64,000 nt of DNA from Aliirhizobium wenxiniae (GTDB lineage Bacteria; Pseudomonadota; Alphaproteobacteria; Rhizobiales; Rhizobiaceae), in NCBI RefSeq assembly GCF_019511445.1, contig NZ_JAEUAN010000021.1:1-64000 (forward strand), written 5' to 3'. Both the position numbers and the translations under genes were made by a program. Below, one piece after another: positions 37,697 to 45,397 of the stretch. The first letter of the stretch is position 1, and each line of letters starts with the position of its first letter. The notes beneath the pieces were generated by a model. That model was not told the origin of the DNA and did no database searches. It saw only the letters and a list, made by a program, of their open reading frames with translations.

Positions 37697-38595
37697 GCCT
37701 CCAGACCGGCGATTGCGGCCTCGATGTCGCGCGTCGTCTCAAGGCCGAGCGGCTGGATCGGAAGCGGTGGCTTTGCGGTTGAAAGCCCCATGATTTCGGC
37801 GGCAGCATAGATAACGCGCAGGCTGCCATGCGCCTTGAAAAGCGCCCAGAGCGGGTGGAAAAGGGCATCCAGCCGGGCCGTCTCGGCGGCGTCGCCAGCC
37901 ATCGCGGCGCGGGTGAGCGCCAGCGCCGGTTTCGGCAGCAGTCCGCCTACGACGCTGTACCAGCAGTCCGCGCCTGCAAGCAGGGCATGTGGGCACTCCC
38001 AATCACCACTATAGCCGATGGCGAAGCTGGCGGGTGTGGCAGCCCTCAGGCGCGCGATTTCGCCTGAAAAATCGCTTCCCCTGGCGAGCGGCATCTTGAT
38101 CGCGCTGATATTCGGCAACTGCGACAAACGGCCGATCAGTTCGTCGCTGAAGGAGAAATGGGTGGTCGACGGGTTGTTGTAGATGGCGAGCGGCAGCTCG
38201 GTAGCGGAGGCTACCGCCTTGAAATGCTGAAAAACCTCGTCCTGCGTCAGCGGTGTGTAGGAGACCGGTGCAAGTAGCAGCGCCTGCGCACCGGCGGATG
38301 CCGCATCACGGGCAAGCGCCTGCGCCTCGTCGGTGCGCAGCGTGCCGACGCCGACGATGAGCGGGATCCGGCCGCCGACGCATTCGACGGCGGCTGCCAC
38401 CGCCCGGCGGCGTTCTTCGCGGGAAAGATACATATAGGTGCCGGTGCTGCCGAGCAGGCCGATCGAATCCGCTCGCGCCTCGACGATGCGCGCAATGAGC
38501 CGCTGCAGGGCGTCGGTATCGACACGCCCCGCTTCGTTTGCGGGCGTCAGCGGGAAAGCGGAAAGGCCGGTAAAGGCGGGCGGCGTGGTGGGCAT
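37693..38595 (-). CDS. DapA-family class I aldolase/dehydratase
   Basis: A 300-residue TIM-barrel enzyme of the dihydrodipicolinate synthase/N-acetylneuraminate lyase family. The Schiff-base lysine is in ISAIKMP and the proton-relay tyrosine in YNNPST; the GSTGTYMYLSREERR block binds the keto-acid. True DapA for lysine synthesis is normally elsewhere, so this is probably a catabolic paralogue acting on a 2-oxo acid. ATG 38595 fits the family; the frame runs on to 38823 without coding bias. Confidence 0.87.
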   Translation of the reverse strand: MPTTPPAFTGLSAFPLTPANEAGRVDTDALQRLIARIVEARADSIGLLGSTGTYMYLSREERRRAVAAAVECVGGRIPLIVGVGTLRTDEAQALARDAASAGAQALLLAPVSYTPLTQDEVFQHFKAVASATELPLAIYNNPSTTHFSFSDELIGRLSQLPNISAIKMPLARGSDFSGEIARLRAATPASFAIGYSGDWECPHALLAGADCWYSVVGGLLPKPALALTRAAMAGDAAETARLDALFHPLWALFKAHGSLRVIYAAAEIMGLSTAKPPLPIQPLGLETTRDIEAAIAGLEA

Positions 38596-38706
38596 CAAGG
38601 TCTCCGGCGAAACGAACGGGCCGCCACTATGAGGCATTGCCCGATCACCGCAAGAGTGAAGATCGGTAGCTGCGTCGACAAAAATGCCAGGATAGGAAAA
38701 TAATCC

Positions 38707-38735
38707 TTGACGGCGTGACGGTGCTTTGATAGGGT
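38707..38735 (+). promoter_or_regulatory. Candidate sigma-70 promoter
   Basis: TTGACG (38707-38712), a 17-base spacer and TAGGGT (38730-38735). It points toward the structured region and the gene transfer agent cluster. The -10 box is weak. Confidence 0.4.
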
Positions 38736-38741
38736 TCAGGC

Positions 38742-38886
38742 ATAGTCGAAGAGCTGCGCCGATGGCGGAGTGCTTCGAAAGGCGTGCGACCAAAATTCCG
38801 GCGCGCCGCCGGACAGATATCAATCCGACATTGCGATACGGGGAAAAGGCTGCAGTCGTTAGGGCTGGCGGCCTTTTTCCGTTTGC
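38742..38886 (+). ncRNA. Candidate structured small RNA upstream of the GTA cluster
   Basis: Between the DapA-like gene and the first GTA gene, three hairpins follow the promoter-like element. One is at 38746-38778 (TCGAAG/CTTCGA enclosing CGCC-GAT-GGCG), one at 38798-38812 (CCGGCG-CGC-CGCCGG), and a terminator-like one at 38842-38880 (GGAAAAGGC/GCCTTTTTCC) has its own T-run. No coding frame explains the region. A transcript of roughly 140 nt is predicted; it may instead be the leader of the cluster. Confidence 0.42.
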
Positions 38887-38930
38887 GCCGCAAGGATTTG
38901 CCGAAGAATTTTGGCATGAGGGTTTTTGGC

Positions 38931-39494
38931 ATGGATGAATTCAACGATTTCGATTCCGCACTCTTCGGGACGTGGCGGGAACATGCCGCCTATGGCGACG
39001 AGATCGTCATGGAGGATGTCGCGCTGGCGGGCGAGGTGAGGGCTGCGCTGGAAACCAAATCGGCCGATAGCGCAAGCTCACCGACTGAAGAGCTGCGCAG
39101 GCTCTTGAACGAGATGACGGTGGAGATGCGCGAGCAGTTTGCCACCTTCCGGGCGATGCGCCAGAGCGCCGCTGCGGCTTTGACCGACGGTGACGATGCG
39201 GCCCAGAAACTGGCGCGCGCCGACGTGAAAGCGGCAACCGATGCGATGAGCCTGATCGTGCGCACGCTCGAAAAGGTCGACACTCTTCAACGGCAGCTGG
39301 CGCGGGATCGCGAAATCGAGGCCGAACGGGTGGCCGACGAGAGTGGCTATGAGGAGGCTGTGCGTGAAGTCGACATGCTCATCAATCAGCGCGCGCAGGA
39401 AATCTTCGAGAAGCGGTGTCTCGCACTTGGCATTGATCCGGGCGAGCGTGGCGGTGAGGGAAGGCATCAATCGCAACCGCCTGACACCGGCTGA
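38931..39494 (+). CDS. GTA small terminase-like protein (g1 position)
   Basis: A 187-residue acidic, largely helical protein. It stands directly upstream of the large terminase, the place of RcGTA g1, which encodes a small terminase. Residues about 55-135 are coiled-coil-like (EELRRLLNEMTVEMREQFATFRAMRQ, then IVRTLEKVDTLQRQLARDREIEAERV). ATG 38931 has GAGGG upstream; ATG 38916 is an alternative. Assignment is by position and general character, since this protein is poorly conserved. Confidence 0.68.
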   Translation: MDEFNDFDSALFGTWREHAAYGDEIVMEDVALAGEVRAALETKSADSASSPTEELRRLLNEMTVEMREQFATFRAMRQSAAAALTDGDDAAQKLARADVKAATDAMSLIVRTLEKVDTLQRQLARDREIEAERVADESGYEEAVREVDMLINQRAQEIFEKRCLALGIDPGERGGEGRHQSQPPDTG

Positions 39495-39534
39495 AGCCGA
39501 GATCATCTCGGTGCTGCAGCAGCATGAGGATAAG

Positions 39535-40893
39535 ATGGCGGCAATAGGCGAACTCAGGCTACGGAAAAACAGCGCGATCAGCGCCGGTGCGTTTTGTCAT
39601 CAAGGTCCGCTCGGAGCCAGTAAACCACCTGAACCTGTCATGGAAAATGACAGGGATGGCTGGAAATGTCATGCACCGCGTTTGCAGCGTGGATGGTTCC
39701 TGACGGCTCGCTCCGAGCAGAGGCCGCCGGCGGGTGACTGGCGCACTTGGCTGGTCATGGGCGGGCGCGGATCGGGCAAGACCCGGGCGGGCGCGGAATG
39801 GGTGCATGCGCTGGCTTCCGCCGGTGAGCGCTCTGACCTCAGGATCGCGCTGGTGGCCGAAACGCTGGGGGATGCCCGCGAGGTGATGATCGACGGCGTA
39901 TCCGGCATCTGCCGGATTGCGCGGAAAAACTGTCCTGATTTCGAGATTTCCCGGCGCCGGCTGGTCTGGCGGAATGGGGCGGTGGCGCAGATCTTTTCCT
40001 CGGAAGATCCTGAAGCATTGCGCGGGCCGCAGTTTCATTATGCCTGGTGTGACGAGATCGGGAAATGGAAACATGCGGAAGAGACGTTCGACATGCTGCA
40101 GTTCGGTCTGCGGCTTGGCCGCGATCCGCGGCAATTGGTGACGACGACGCCGCGGCCGGTGCCGGTGTTGAAACGGCTGATCGCCGATCCTTCGACGCGG
40201 CTTGTCAGGATTGCGACCGGCGACAATCGGCAAAATCTCGCTCCGGGCTTTATCGAGGCGCTGGAACGGCGGTATGGCGGTACAAGGCTGGGACGTCAGG
40301 AACTGGCGGGAGAGCTGATCGAGGACCGTGAGGATGCGCTGTGGCGGCGCTCGGAGATCGAGACCTGCGTGATCCGGGTGGTTCCGGCCTTGAGACGGAT
40401 TGTCGTCGCCGTCGATCCGCCCTCCGGCATAGGACAGAATTCCTGTTGCGGCATCGTCGTGGCCGGATTGGAGCAGGAGGGACGGGCCGTGGTTCTCGCC
40501 GATTGCTCGGTTGAGGGGGCGACACCTGCTCAATGGGCGCAGGGCGTGGTGAAAGCCTATCGGCGGTTTGCCGCCGACAGGATCGTCGCCGAGGTCAATC
40601 AGGGCGGCGAGATGGTGACGGCGATGCTTCGAAGCGTCGATGTGGCGCTGCCGATCACCATGGTGCGCGCGACACGCGGAAAGTTTCTGCGCGCCGAGCC
40701 CGTGGCGGCACTTTATGAGCAGGGGCGGGTGGCCCATGCGGGACGCTTCGTCGAACTGGAGGATCAGATGTGTGATTTCGGCCCGGACGGGCTGTCGTCA
40801 GGCCGCTCTCCGGACCGGCTGGATGCGCTGGTCTGGGCGCTGACGGCGCTGATGCTGGAAGGGCAGGGCGAGCCGCGAGTGCGGGGGATTTGA
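39535..40893 (+). CDS. GTA large terminase (g2)
   Basis: Motor ATPase and nuclease that loads DNA into the capsid. From ATG 39535 it has 452 residues. Walker A is GGRGSGKT (76-83) after the family lead-in EQRPPAGDWRTWL; the Walker B region is FHYAWCDEIGKW, followed by LVTTTPRP. The nuclease domain begins VVAVDPPSG and ends SPDRLDALVWALTAL. The frame is open upstream to 39343 and overlaps g1; part of that stretch (RNRLTPAEAEIISVLQQHE) looks coding, so a longer protein from a GTG is possible. Confidence 0.92.
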   Translation: MAAIGELRLRKNSAISAGAFCHQGPLGASKPPEPVMENDRDGWKCHAPRLQRGWFLTARSEQRPPAGDWRTWLVMGGRGSGKTRAGAEWVHALASAGERSDLRIALVAETLGDAREVMIDGVSGICRIARKNCPDFEISRRRLVWRNGAVAQIFSSEDPEALRGPQFHYAWCDEIGKWKHAEETFDMLQFGLRLGRDPRQLVTTTPRPVPVLKRLIADPSTRLVRIATGDNRQNLAPGFIEALERRYGGTRLGRQELAGELIEDREDALWRRSEIETCVIRVVPALRRIVVAVDPPSGIGQNSCCGIVVAGLEQEGRAVVLADCSVEGATPAQWAQGVVKAYRRFAADRIVAEVNQGGEMVTAMLRSVDVALPITMVRATRGKFLRAEPVAALYEQGRVAHAGRFVELEDQMCDFGPDGLSSGRSPDRLDALVWALTALMLEGQGEPRVRGI

Positions 40894-40912
40894 GGGTGCC
40901 GAAGCGAGATGC

Positions 40913-40949
40913 ATGTTACGCGAAAGCGGTCACCGGTTTCGCGTAACAT
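40913..40949. repeat. Short palindromic repeat / terminator-like hairpin
   Basis: ATGTTACGCGAAA pairs with TTTCGCGTAACAT around the core GCGGTCACCGG. The core is shared with the repeat at 11188-11229. It lies between the terminase gene and the convergent antisense gene, and could end both transcripts. Confidence 0.6.
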
Positions 40950-40965
40950 CCGCCAAAACAGAGAG

Positions 40966-41304
40966 CTAGAGTGCGCAGCCGTCTGCAAGTTTGCGATAGA
41001 GCCGCGCTTCGGTCTGCCGCTTCAGGGCATCGCCGTTGCGGCCTGGGCCAAAACAGCGGTCGCCCGGCTTGATCTGTTCGGCAATCAGAGCGGCGCGCTC
41101 GCGATAGAAGAGGCATTGCTCATGGCGGGTGAGTGATGACAGCCGTAACAAGGTCTGTTCGGATTGCTGCAGGCGGCGTGCATGCTCCGCCTGTCGAGGT
41201 GAGCAGGACGGATCAACGGCTGCCCTGATCAGCAGGCTTGCGCCAAACAAAAGCACCGCGCCCATGACGGCCGGTGCTATAGAATTACGCCATCCGGACA
41301 TCAT
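40966..41304 (-). CDS. Small exported or membrane-anchored hypothetical protein, antisense in GTA cluster
   Basis: A 112-residue protein with a hydrophobic N-terminal segment (IAPAVMGAVLLFGASLLIRAAV, residues about 9-30). A Cys-containing helical domain follows (LTRHEQCLFYRERAALIAEQI, then RCFGPGRNGDALKRQTEARLYRKLADGCAL). No family is recognised. It runs against the GTA genes and follows a 41-residue gene on the same strand. The signal segment and codon use favour a real gene. Confidence 0.6.
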   Translation of the reverse strand: MMSGWRNSIAPAVMGAVLLFGASLLIRAAVDPSCSPRQAEHARRLQQSEQTLLRLSSLTRHEQCLFYRERAALIAEQIKPGDRCFGPGRNGDALKRQTEARLYRKLADGCAL

Positions 41305-41328
41305 CGATATCCGGATGGGAGACTTGGC

Positions 41329-41454
41329 TCAGCGCTGGTTCGGCCGGCGGGAATTGTTTTCCTGCATCTGCTTCCATTCGGATTCCATACGATCCAGGAC
41401 GTCCTGCGGGATCGGTTTCGAAGGGGCTGCCGTAGCGGGCTGCTGCATCATCAT
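41329..41454 (-). CDS. 41-residue hypothetical protein
   Basis: Runs from ATG 41454 (the first of three consecutive ATG codons, after AAGGAG) to TGA 41329. The product starts MMMQQPATAAPSKPIPQDVL and continues with a charged helix (DRMESEWKQMQENNSRRPNQR). No family is recognised. It lies 24 bp ahead of the antisense 112-residue gene, probably in one transcript. Confidence 0.55.
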   Translation of the reverse strand: MMMQQPATAAPSKPIPQDVLDRMESEWKQMQENNSRRPNQR

Positions 41455-41625
41455 GATCTCCTTGTTTGTTGCGCTGCACCATCATGGAAAGGCGTCGACA
41501 TAACGTCGCATGCCCATATTGGTTCCACAGCCGGAGAAGAAAGTAAATTGGCCTTTAAGTTGTTAAAACGATTTAGTTTTCTTAAACCGATTGAAAGTCA
41601 TCGGCATCATCAAGGCGGGCGGTAG

Positions 41626-42294
41626 ATGGGCGAGTTTAACGGTGTGGCGGAACGTCGCATCTTCTTCCAAGAAGTGCGAAAGAGCCTGTTTTCCGGTCGG
41701 CTGAAACAGCGCGAGGTGAAGGGCCTTGATGCGATTCTTGACGGGTGGGCGGCGCTGCCCGAGGCCGCTCGTAACGCAGCGGGAGGCAATGACGCGCTGG
41801 CCTATGTGCTGGCCACCGCCTTTCACGAGACTGCAGCGACGATGCAGCCGGTGCGCGAGACATTGGCGCTGAGCGATGCCGAGGCGATGGTCCGGCTGGA
41901 GCGGGCCTTCAGGGTGGGGCGGCTGCCGACGGTGAAGACACCCTATTGGCGGCCGGACGCCGAAGGCCGAACCTGGCTTGGTCGCGGTTTCGTGCAGCTG
42001 ACGCACCGGCGTAACTATGAGGCGATGTCGGCGCTGACCGGCATCGATCTCGTCTCGAAGCCGGCGCGCGCTATGGAGATGGCGGTTGCCGTCGAGATCC
42101 TTGTCTGTGGCATGCGGGAAGGCGCGTTTACCGGGTTCCGGCTCGGCGATTATTTTGCTGCTGGAAAGCCGGACTGGACCGGCGCGCGAAAAATCATCAA
42201 CGGGACGGATCGGGCGGAGCTTGTGGCCGGATATGCGAGAGCATTCCGCGCGGCTTTGCCGAGGCGCATTGATGCGGATCGGGGTGCGTGTTAG
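41626..42294 (+). CDS. GH19-type endolysin (chitinase/lysozyme fold)
   Basis: A 222-residue muramidase or chitinase-like hydrolase of the GH19 class used by phages to open peptidoglycan. The catalytic Glu is in YVLATAFHETAAT and the conserved GRGFVQLTHRRNYEAM block follows. There is no signal peptide, so it needs a holin or another route. It lies between terminase and portal, where RcGTA has no lysin gene; the holin-like gene at 57809 could be its partner in particle release. Confidence 0.85.
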   Translation: MGEFNGVAERRIFFQEVRKSLFSGRLKQREVKGLDAILDGWAALPEAARNAAGGNDALAYVLATAFHETAATMQPVRETLALSDAEAMVRLERAFRVGRLPTVKTPYWRPDAEGRTWLGRGFVQLTHRRNYEAMSALTGIDLVSKPARAMEMAVAVEILVCGMREGAFTGFRLGDYFAAGKPDWTGARKIINGTDRAELVAGYARAFRAALPRRIDADRGAC

Positions 42295-42333
42295 CAGGCA
42301 TCTGGTTTGAATGAGCTTGCTTGCGGAGTTTCG

Positions 42334-42642
42334 ATGATACGCCATATCGTGTTTTTCACGGCCACGCCCGAAAATCTCGAGGATGTCCGGGCAGGGCTTT
42401 CGATGCTGACCGCAAATCCGCATGCATCGCTGCTCGAAATCGGCACCAATGTGAAGACCGACCAATGGGGTACGGATGTCGATTTCGTCGTCTATGGCGA
42501 ATTCGAGGACGAGGCGGCGCTGGCAGCCTACAAGGCGCATCCGATCTATCAGAAATCGACTGAGACGGTGCGGCCCATCCGCGAAGTGCGGATCGCCGCC
42601 GACTATGACGCCGACAAGGCGGTGAAGACGCCGCTCAGATAG
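42334..42642 (+). CDS. Dabb-family stress-responsive alpha/beta-barrel protein
   Basis: A 102-residue dimeric ferredoxin-like fold. Family features are MIRHIVFFTA at the start, DVDFVVYGEFEDEAALAAYKAHPIY in the middle and a basic end. GGAG stands six bases before ATG 42334. Dabb proteins include monooxygenase-like and stress proteins; a role in the GTA is not obvious and it may be a passenger gene. Confidence 0.83.
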   Translation: MIRHIVFFTATPENLEDVRAGLSMLTANPHASLLEIGTNVKTDQWGTDVDFVVYGEFEDEAALAAYKAHPIYQKSTETVRPIREVRIAADYDADKAVKTPLR

Positions 42643-42675
42643 GGCGAAGTCCTAACCCAATAAGGGATCATCAGG

Positions 42676-43881
42676 ATGAAATCTCCTTTTCGCCTGCCGT
42701 GGTTTTCCACGGGGGAACGCAAAGCCGTGTCTGCGGGTGGGGCAAGTGCTGACCAGCCGGTGAGCGAGGTAAAGATGGCGGCGGGTGTCGCTTCCGCCTT
42801 TGCGGTGCTTTCGGGTGAGGGCGCGGCGCATTGGTCCGGCCGTTCCTATGCGGCTCTTTCGAGAACCGGGTTCATGAAAAACCCTGTGGCGCATCGGGCG
42901 GTGCGGATGATTGCCGAAGCTGCGGCCGCCGTGCCGTGGCTGGCTTATGACGGGGCGGAAGAAGTGGCCGATCATCCGGCGCTTTTACGGCTCTTGCGGC
43001 CGAACGGGCGGCAAGGCGGGCCGGATTTCTTCGAGGCGCTCTACGGGCATCTGCTCTTGTCGGGCAATGCCTATGTCGAGCCGCTCATGATCGGCGGGAC
43101 TTTGCGGGAGCTGCATCTTTTGCGGCCCGACCGGGTGAGCGTCGTCGAGGGGCGGGACGGCTGGGTGACGGGCTATGATTACCGTGCCGGAGGGGGAACG
43201 CGCCGGTTGGCGGCGGAGGCGGAGGACGGGCGGCTTTCGTTGCTGCACCTGAAGCTGTTTCATCCGCTCGATGACCATTCCGGCTTTTCGCCGCTGGTGG
43301 CGGCGGGGGCAGCGCTTGATCTCTCCAATGCGGCGGCGGGCTGGAACAAGGCGCTGCTCGACAATTCGGCACGGCCTTCCGGCGCGCTCGTCTATCAGCC
43401 CAAGGATGGCGGCAATCTTTCGACGGATCAGTATCAGCGGCTGAAGGAGGAGTTGGAAGCGGGCTATTCCGGTGCGGTGAATGCCGGGCGGCCTCTGCTG
43501 CTTGAGGGCGGGCTGGACTGGAAGGCAATGGGGCTTACGCCAAAAGACATGGATTTCATCGAGGCACGCAATGGCGCCGCTCGCGACATTGCGCTGGCGC
43601 TTGGCGTGCCGCCGATGCTGATGGGCATTCCCGGCGACAATACCTATGCCAATTATCAGGAGGCCCATCGCGCTTTTTACCGGCTGACCGTGCTGCCGTT
43701 GATTGCCCGGACCGCTGCCAGTTTCTCTGTCTGGTTTTCGGAAATCCATGATGGGTTGCGGTTGGAGCCGGATCTTGACCGGATCGCCGGGCTGAGCGCG
43801 GAGCGTGAAGCTTTGTGGGCGCGGGTAGGCGCAGCTGCGTTTCTGACCGATGACGAGAAGCGCGAGGCGGTGGGATATTGA
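42676..43881 (+). CDS. GTA portal protein (g3, HK97 family)
   Basis: Forms the dodecameric ring through which DNA enters the head. The 401-residue protein has NPVAHRAVRMIAEAAAAVPWLAY, LLSGNAYVE, LHLLRPDRVSVVEG and the long core ending DFIEARNGAARDIALALGVPPMLMGIPGDNTYANYQEA, all standard for HK97-type portals. It follows the Dabb gene by 33 bp with AAGGGATCATCAGG upstream. Confidence 0.94.
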   Translation: MKSPFRLPWFSTGERKAVSAGGASADQPVSEVKMAAGVASAFAVLSGEGAAHWSGRSYAALSRTGFMKNPVAHRAVRMIAEAAAAVPWLAYDGAEEVADHPALLRLLRPNGRQGGPDFFEALYGHLLLSGNAYVEPLMIGGTLRELHLLRPDRVSVVEGRDGWVTGYDYRAGGGTRRLAAEAEDGRLSLLHLKLFHPLDDHSGFSPLVAAGAALDLSNAAAGWNKALLDNSARPSGALVYQPKDGGNLSTDQYQRLKEELEAGYSGAVNAGRPLLLEGGLDWKAMGLTPKDMDFIEARNGAARDIALALGVPPMLMGIPGDNTYANYQEAHRAFYRLTVLPLIARTAASFSVWFSEIHDGLRLEPDLDRIAGLSAEREALWARVGAAAFLTDDEKREAVGY

Positions 43882-43905
43882 GGCCGTGCTCACTCGGGTG
43901 TAGTT

Positions 43906-43924
43906 TGTAATACGCCGTATTACA
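43906..43924. promoter_or_regulatory. Antitoxin operator palindrome
   Basis: TGTAATACGCCGTATTACA is a perfect palindrome with 9-base arms around one central base, 13 bp before the antitoxin ATG. It is the expected autoregulatory site for a ribbon-helix-helix antitoxin, and it means the module has its own promoter inside the GTA cluster. Confidence 0.78.
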
Positions 43925-43937
43925 GATGGAGGCTGCC

Positions 43938-44228
43938 ATGGTTGAGAAGAAGAGTGTCGACAAATCGGCCGAAAAGCCGGTTCTCTCAGATCCGATCACC
44001 CTGCGCGTGCCGCAGGACATTCTCGAGGATATCGAGAAGATCGCCGAAACCGCCGATCGCAGCCGCAGCTGGGTGATAGTCAGGGCGCTGAAATATTATC
44101 TGATGGCGGAAGGTAACGACGTGCTGCAGATCCGCAAGGGCGAGGAGCAGATCGAGCGTGGCGAGACGGTCGATGCCGAGGAGTTCTTTGCTGAATTGCT
44201 GGGTGAAAAGAAGAGTGATGCTGCCTGA
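43938..44228 (+). CDS. Ribbon-helix-helix antitoxin (ParD/CopG-like)
   Basis: A 96-residue DNA-binding antitoxin. The RHH motif is clear: ITLRVPQDILEDIEKIAETADRSRSWVIVRALKYYL. The acidic C-terminal part (GEEQIERGETVDAEEFFAELL) would wrap the toxin. GGAGG lies before ATG 43938. Its stop overlaps the toxin start (TGATG), as in most type II modules. Confidence 0.9.
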   Translation: MVEKKSVDKSAEKPVLSDPITLRVPQDILEDIEKIAETADRSRSWVIVRALKYYLMAEGNDVLQIRKGEEQIERGETVDAEEFFAELLGEKKSDAA

Positions 44229-44530
44229 TGCGGGTCAAGCTCTCGAAGAATGCCAGCCTCTTCCTGCGAAGCGAGCAGCACTATTTGGAGCAGTTCAATC
44301 CTCGCGCGGCTGATGCTGTTCTGCGGCAGTTGCGGACAGCGCTGCGCATGTTGGCGGATTACCCCGAGGCTGGAAGCCCGCATGCGACGCTCGAGGGACG
44401 AAGACGGTTTGTCTCGGGTGACTACGTTCTAGACTACCGGATCCGCGGAAAGGTTCTGGAGGTCTCGCATATCAGGCACGGGAGGCAACTGCCTCCCGAT
44501 CTCGACGCTGAAGAAGGAGCGGAAGGGTAG
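44228..44530 (+). CDS. ParE/RelE-superfamily toxin
   Basis: A 100-residue basic toxin of the ParE/RelE fold. It shows the helical hairpin (YLEQFNPRAADAVLRQLRTALRMLADYPEAGSPH) and the beta-sheet core RRRFVSGDYVLDYRIRGKVLEVSHIRHGRQ. ParE members poison gyrase and RelE members cleave mRNA; the sequence favours ParE but does not settle it. It forms one operon with the antitoxin upstream. Confidence 0.88.
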   Translation: MRVKLSKNASLFLRSEQHYLEQFNPRAADAVLRQLRTALRMLADYPEAGSPHATLEGRRRFVSGDYVLDYRIRGKVLEVSHIRHGRQLPPDLDAEEGAEG

Positions 44531-44754
44531 GGCGGTTCGCAGCCAAGACCTTCACTCAACCTCTGAACTTCAAGACTCAATCTCTCAATACGCCCGTTCA
44601 AGCGATTCTGAACGTTGACCAATATCGCATTATCGAGTGTGGCAACTTGATACCGCTTCGCACCTGATGCGTGGCGAAGGCGTGCTTCTGCGGCACGGTC
44701 TTCGACTTTGGCCGGGCTTTGCCCGCGCCCCCTCTAACCGACAAGGGATTAACA

Positions 44755-45081
44755 ATGGCTGACCTTGGACAGGATCCGGGCGCGATCATCGGTGTCTGGG
44801 CGGCGAAGACGGCGGGGGCTTTTGCAGGGGCAGGCGTGTCGCTGATCTATCTTCTGCCCAAAAGCAGGCGTGAGGCGGCGAGCCGGTTTTTGACGGGCGT
44901 GACCTGCGGGCTGATCTTTGGCGGGCCGACGGGATTGTGGCTGGTGGAACGGCTGGGGATTTCCGGCATGCTGTCGGGATCTGAGACGATGCTGGCGGGA
45001 TCGGCGGCGGCGAGCCTTTGCGCCTGGTGGGTGCTGGGGGCGCTGTCGCGTGTGGCGGAGAGATATGCCGGGCGGCGGTGA
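44755..45081 (+). CDS. DUF6107-like small membrane protein of the GTA cluster
   Basis: A 108-residue protein with about three hydrophobic helices (IIGVWAAKTAGAFAGAGVSLIYLL, FLTGVTCGLIFGGPTGLWLV, LAGSAAASLCAWWVLGALS). It lies between portal and protease, where RcGTA has the small g3.5. The topology is holin-like, but the role is unknown. AAGGGATTAAC precedes ATG 44755. Confidence 0.72.
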   Translation: MADLGQDPGAIIGVWAAKTAGAFAGAGVSLIYLLPKSRREAASRFLTGVTCGLIFGGPTGLWLVERLGISGMLSGSETMLAGSAAASLCAWWVLGALSRVAERYAGRR

Positions 45082-45085
45082 GTCT

Positions 45086-45286
45086 TCAGCTGTGGCTGTC
45101 GCCACTGCTACCTTCGGTACCGTTATACATGACTGCGTCTTTCAACGCATGATCCGGCCTGTCGAGTGGTTCCGACAGCAGTGGCTTTCGGAGAATGGCC
45201 GGCGGATGCAGGGCAAGGCCGAGTGCTCCAGCAATGACGGCCGTGCCTGAGATGAGACCGAGTGCGATAAGCATCAACGTCTGCAT
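45086..45286 (-). CDS. Small membrane-anchored hypothetical protein, antisense
   Basis: A 66-residue product with one N-terminal helix (MLIALGLISGTAVIAGALGLAL) and a polar tail. GGAG lies six bases before ATG 45286. It fills the gap between the DUF6107-like and protease genes on the opposite strand. No family is recognised; the ribosome site and helix are the main support. Confidence 0.48.
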   Translation of the reverse strand: MQTLMLIALGLISGTAVIAGALGLALHPPAILRKPLLSEPLDRPDHALKDAVMYNGTEGSSGDSHS

Positions 45287-45397
45287 GGCGTGCTCCATTC
45301 AGGGACCCGTGTCGCCAATATAACGCGCCTTGCGGAAGGCTTCAACGCAGGCCCGACCGAGCCGCGCCGATCGTTCAGTTCAAATCAGGAGACATTC

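Noticed and set aside
41526-41625. CtrA binding site upstream of the endolysin
   Set aside because: Several TTAA elements occur but none with the required seven-base spacing.
44434-44622. Minus-strand coiled-coil-like ORF between the toxin and DUF6107-like genes
   Set aside because: It would start with TTG without a ribosome site and overlaps the toxin gene; composition turns Ser/Pro-rich.
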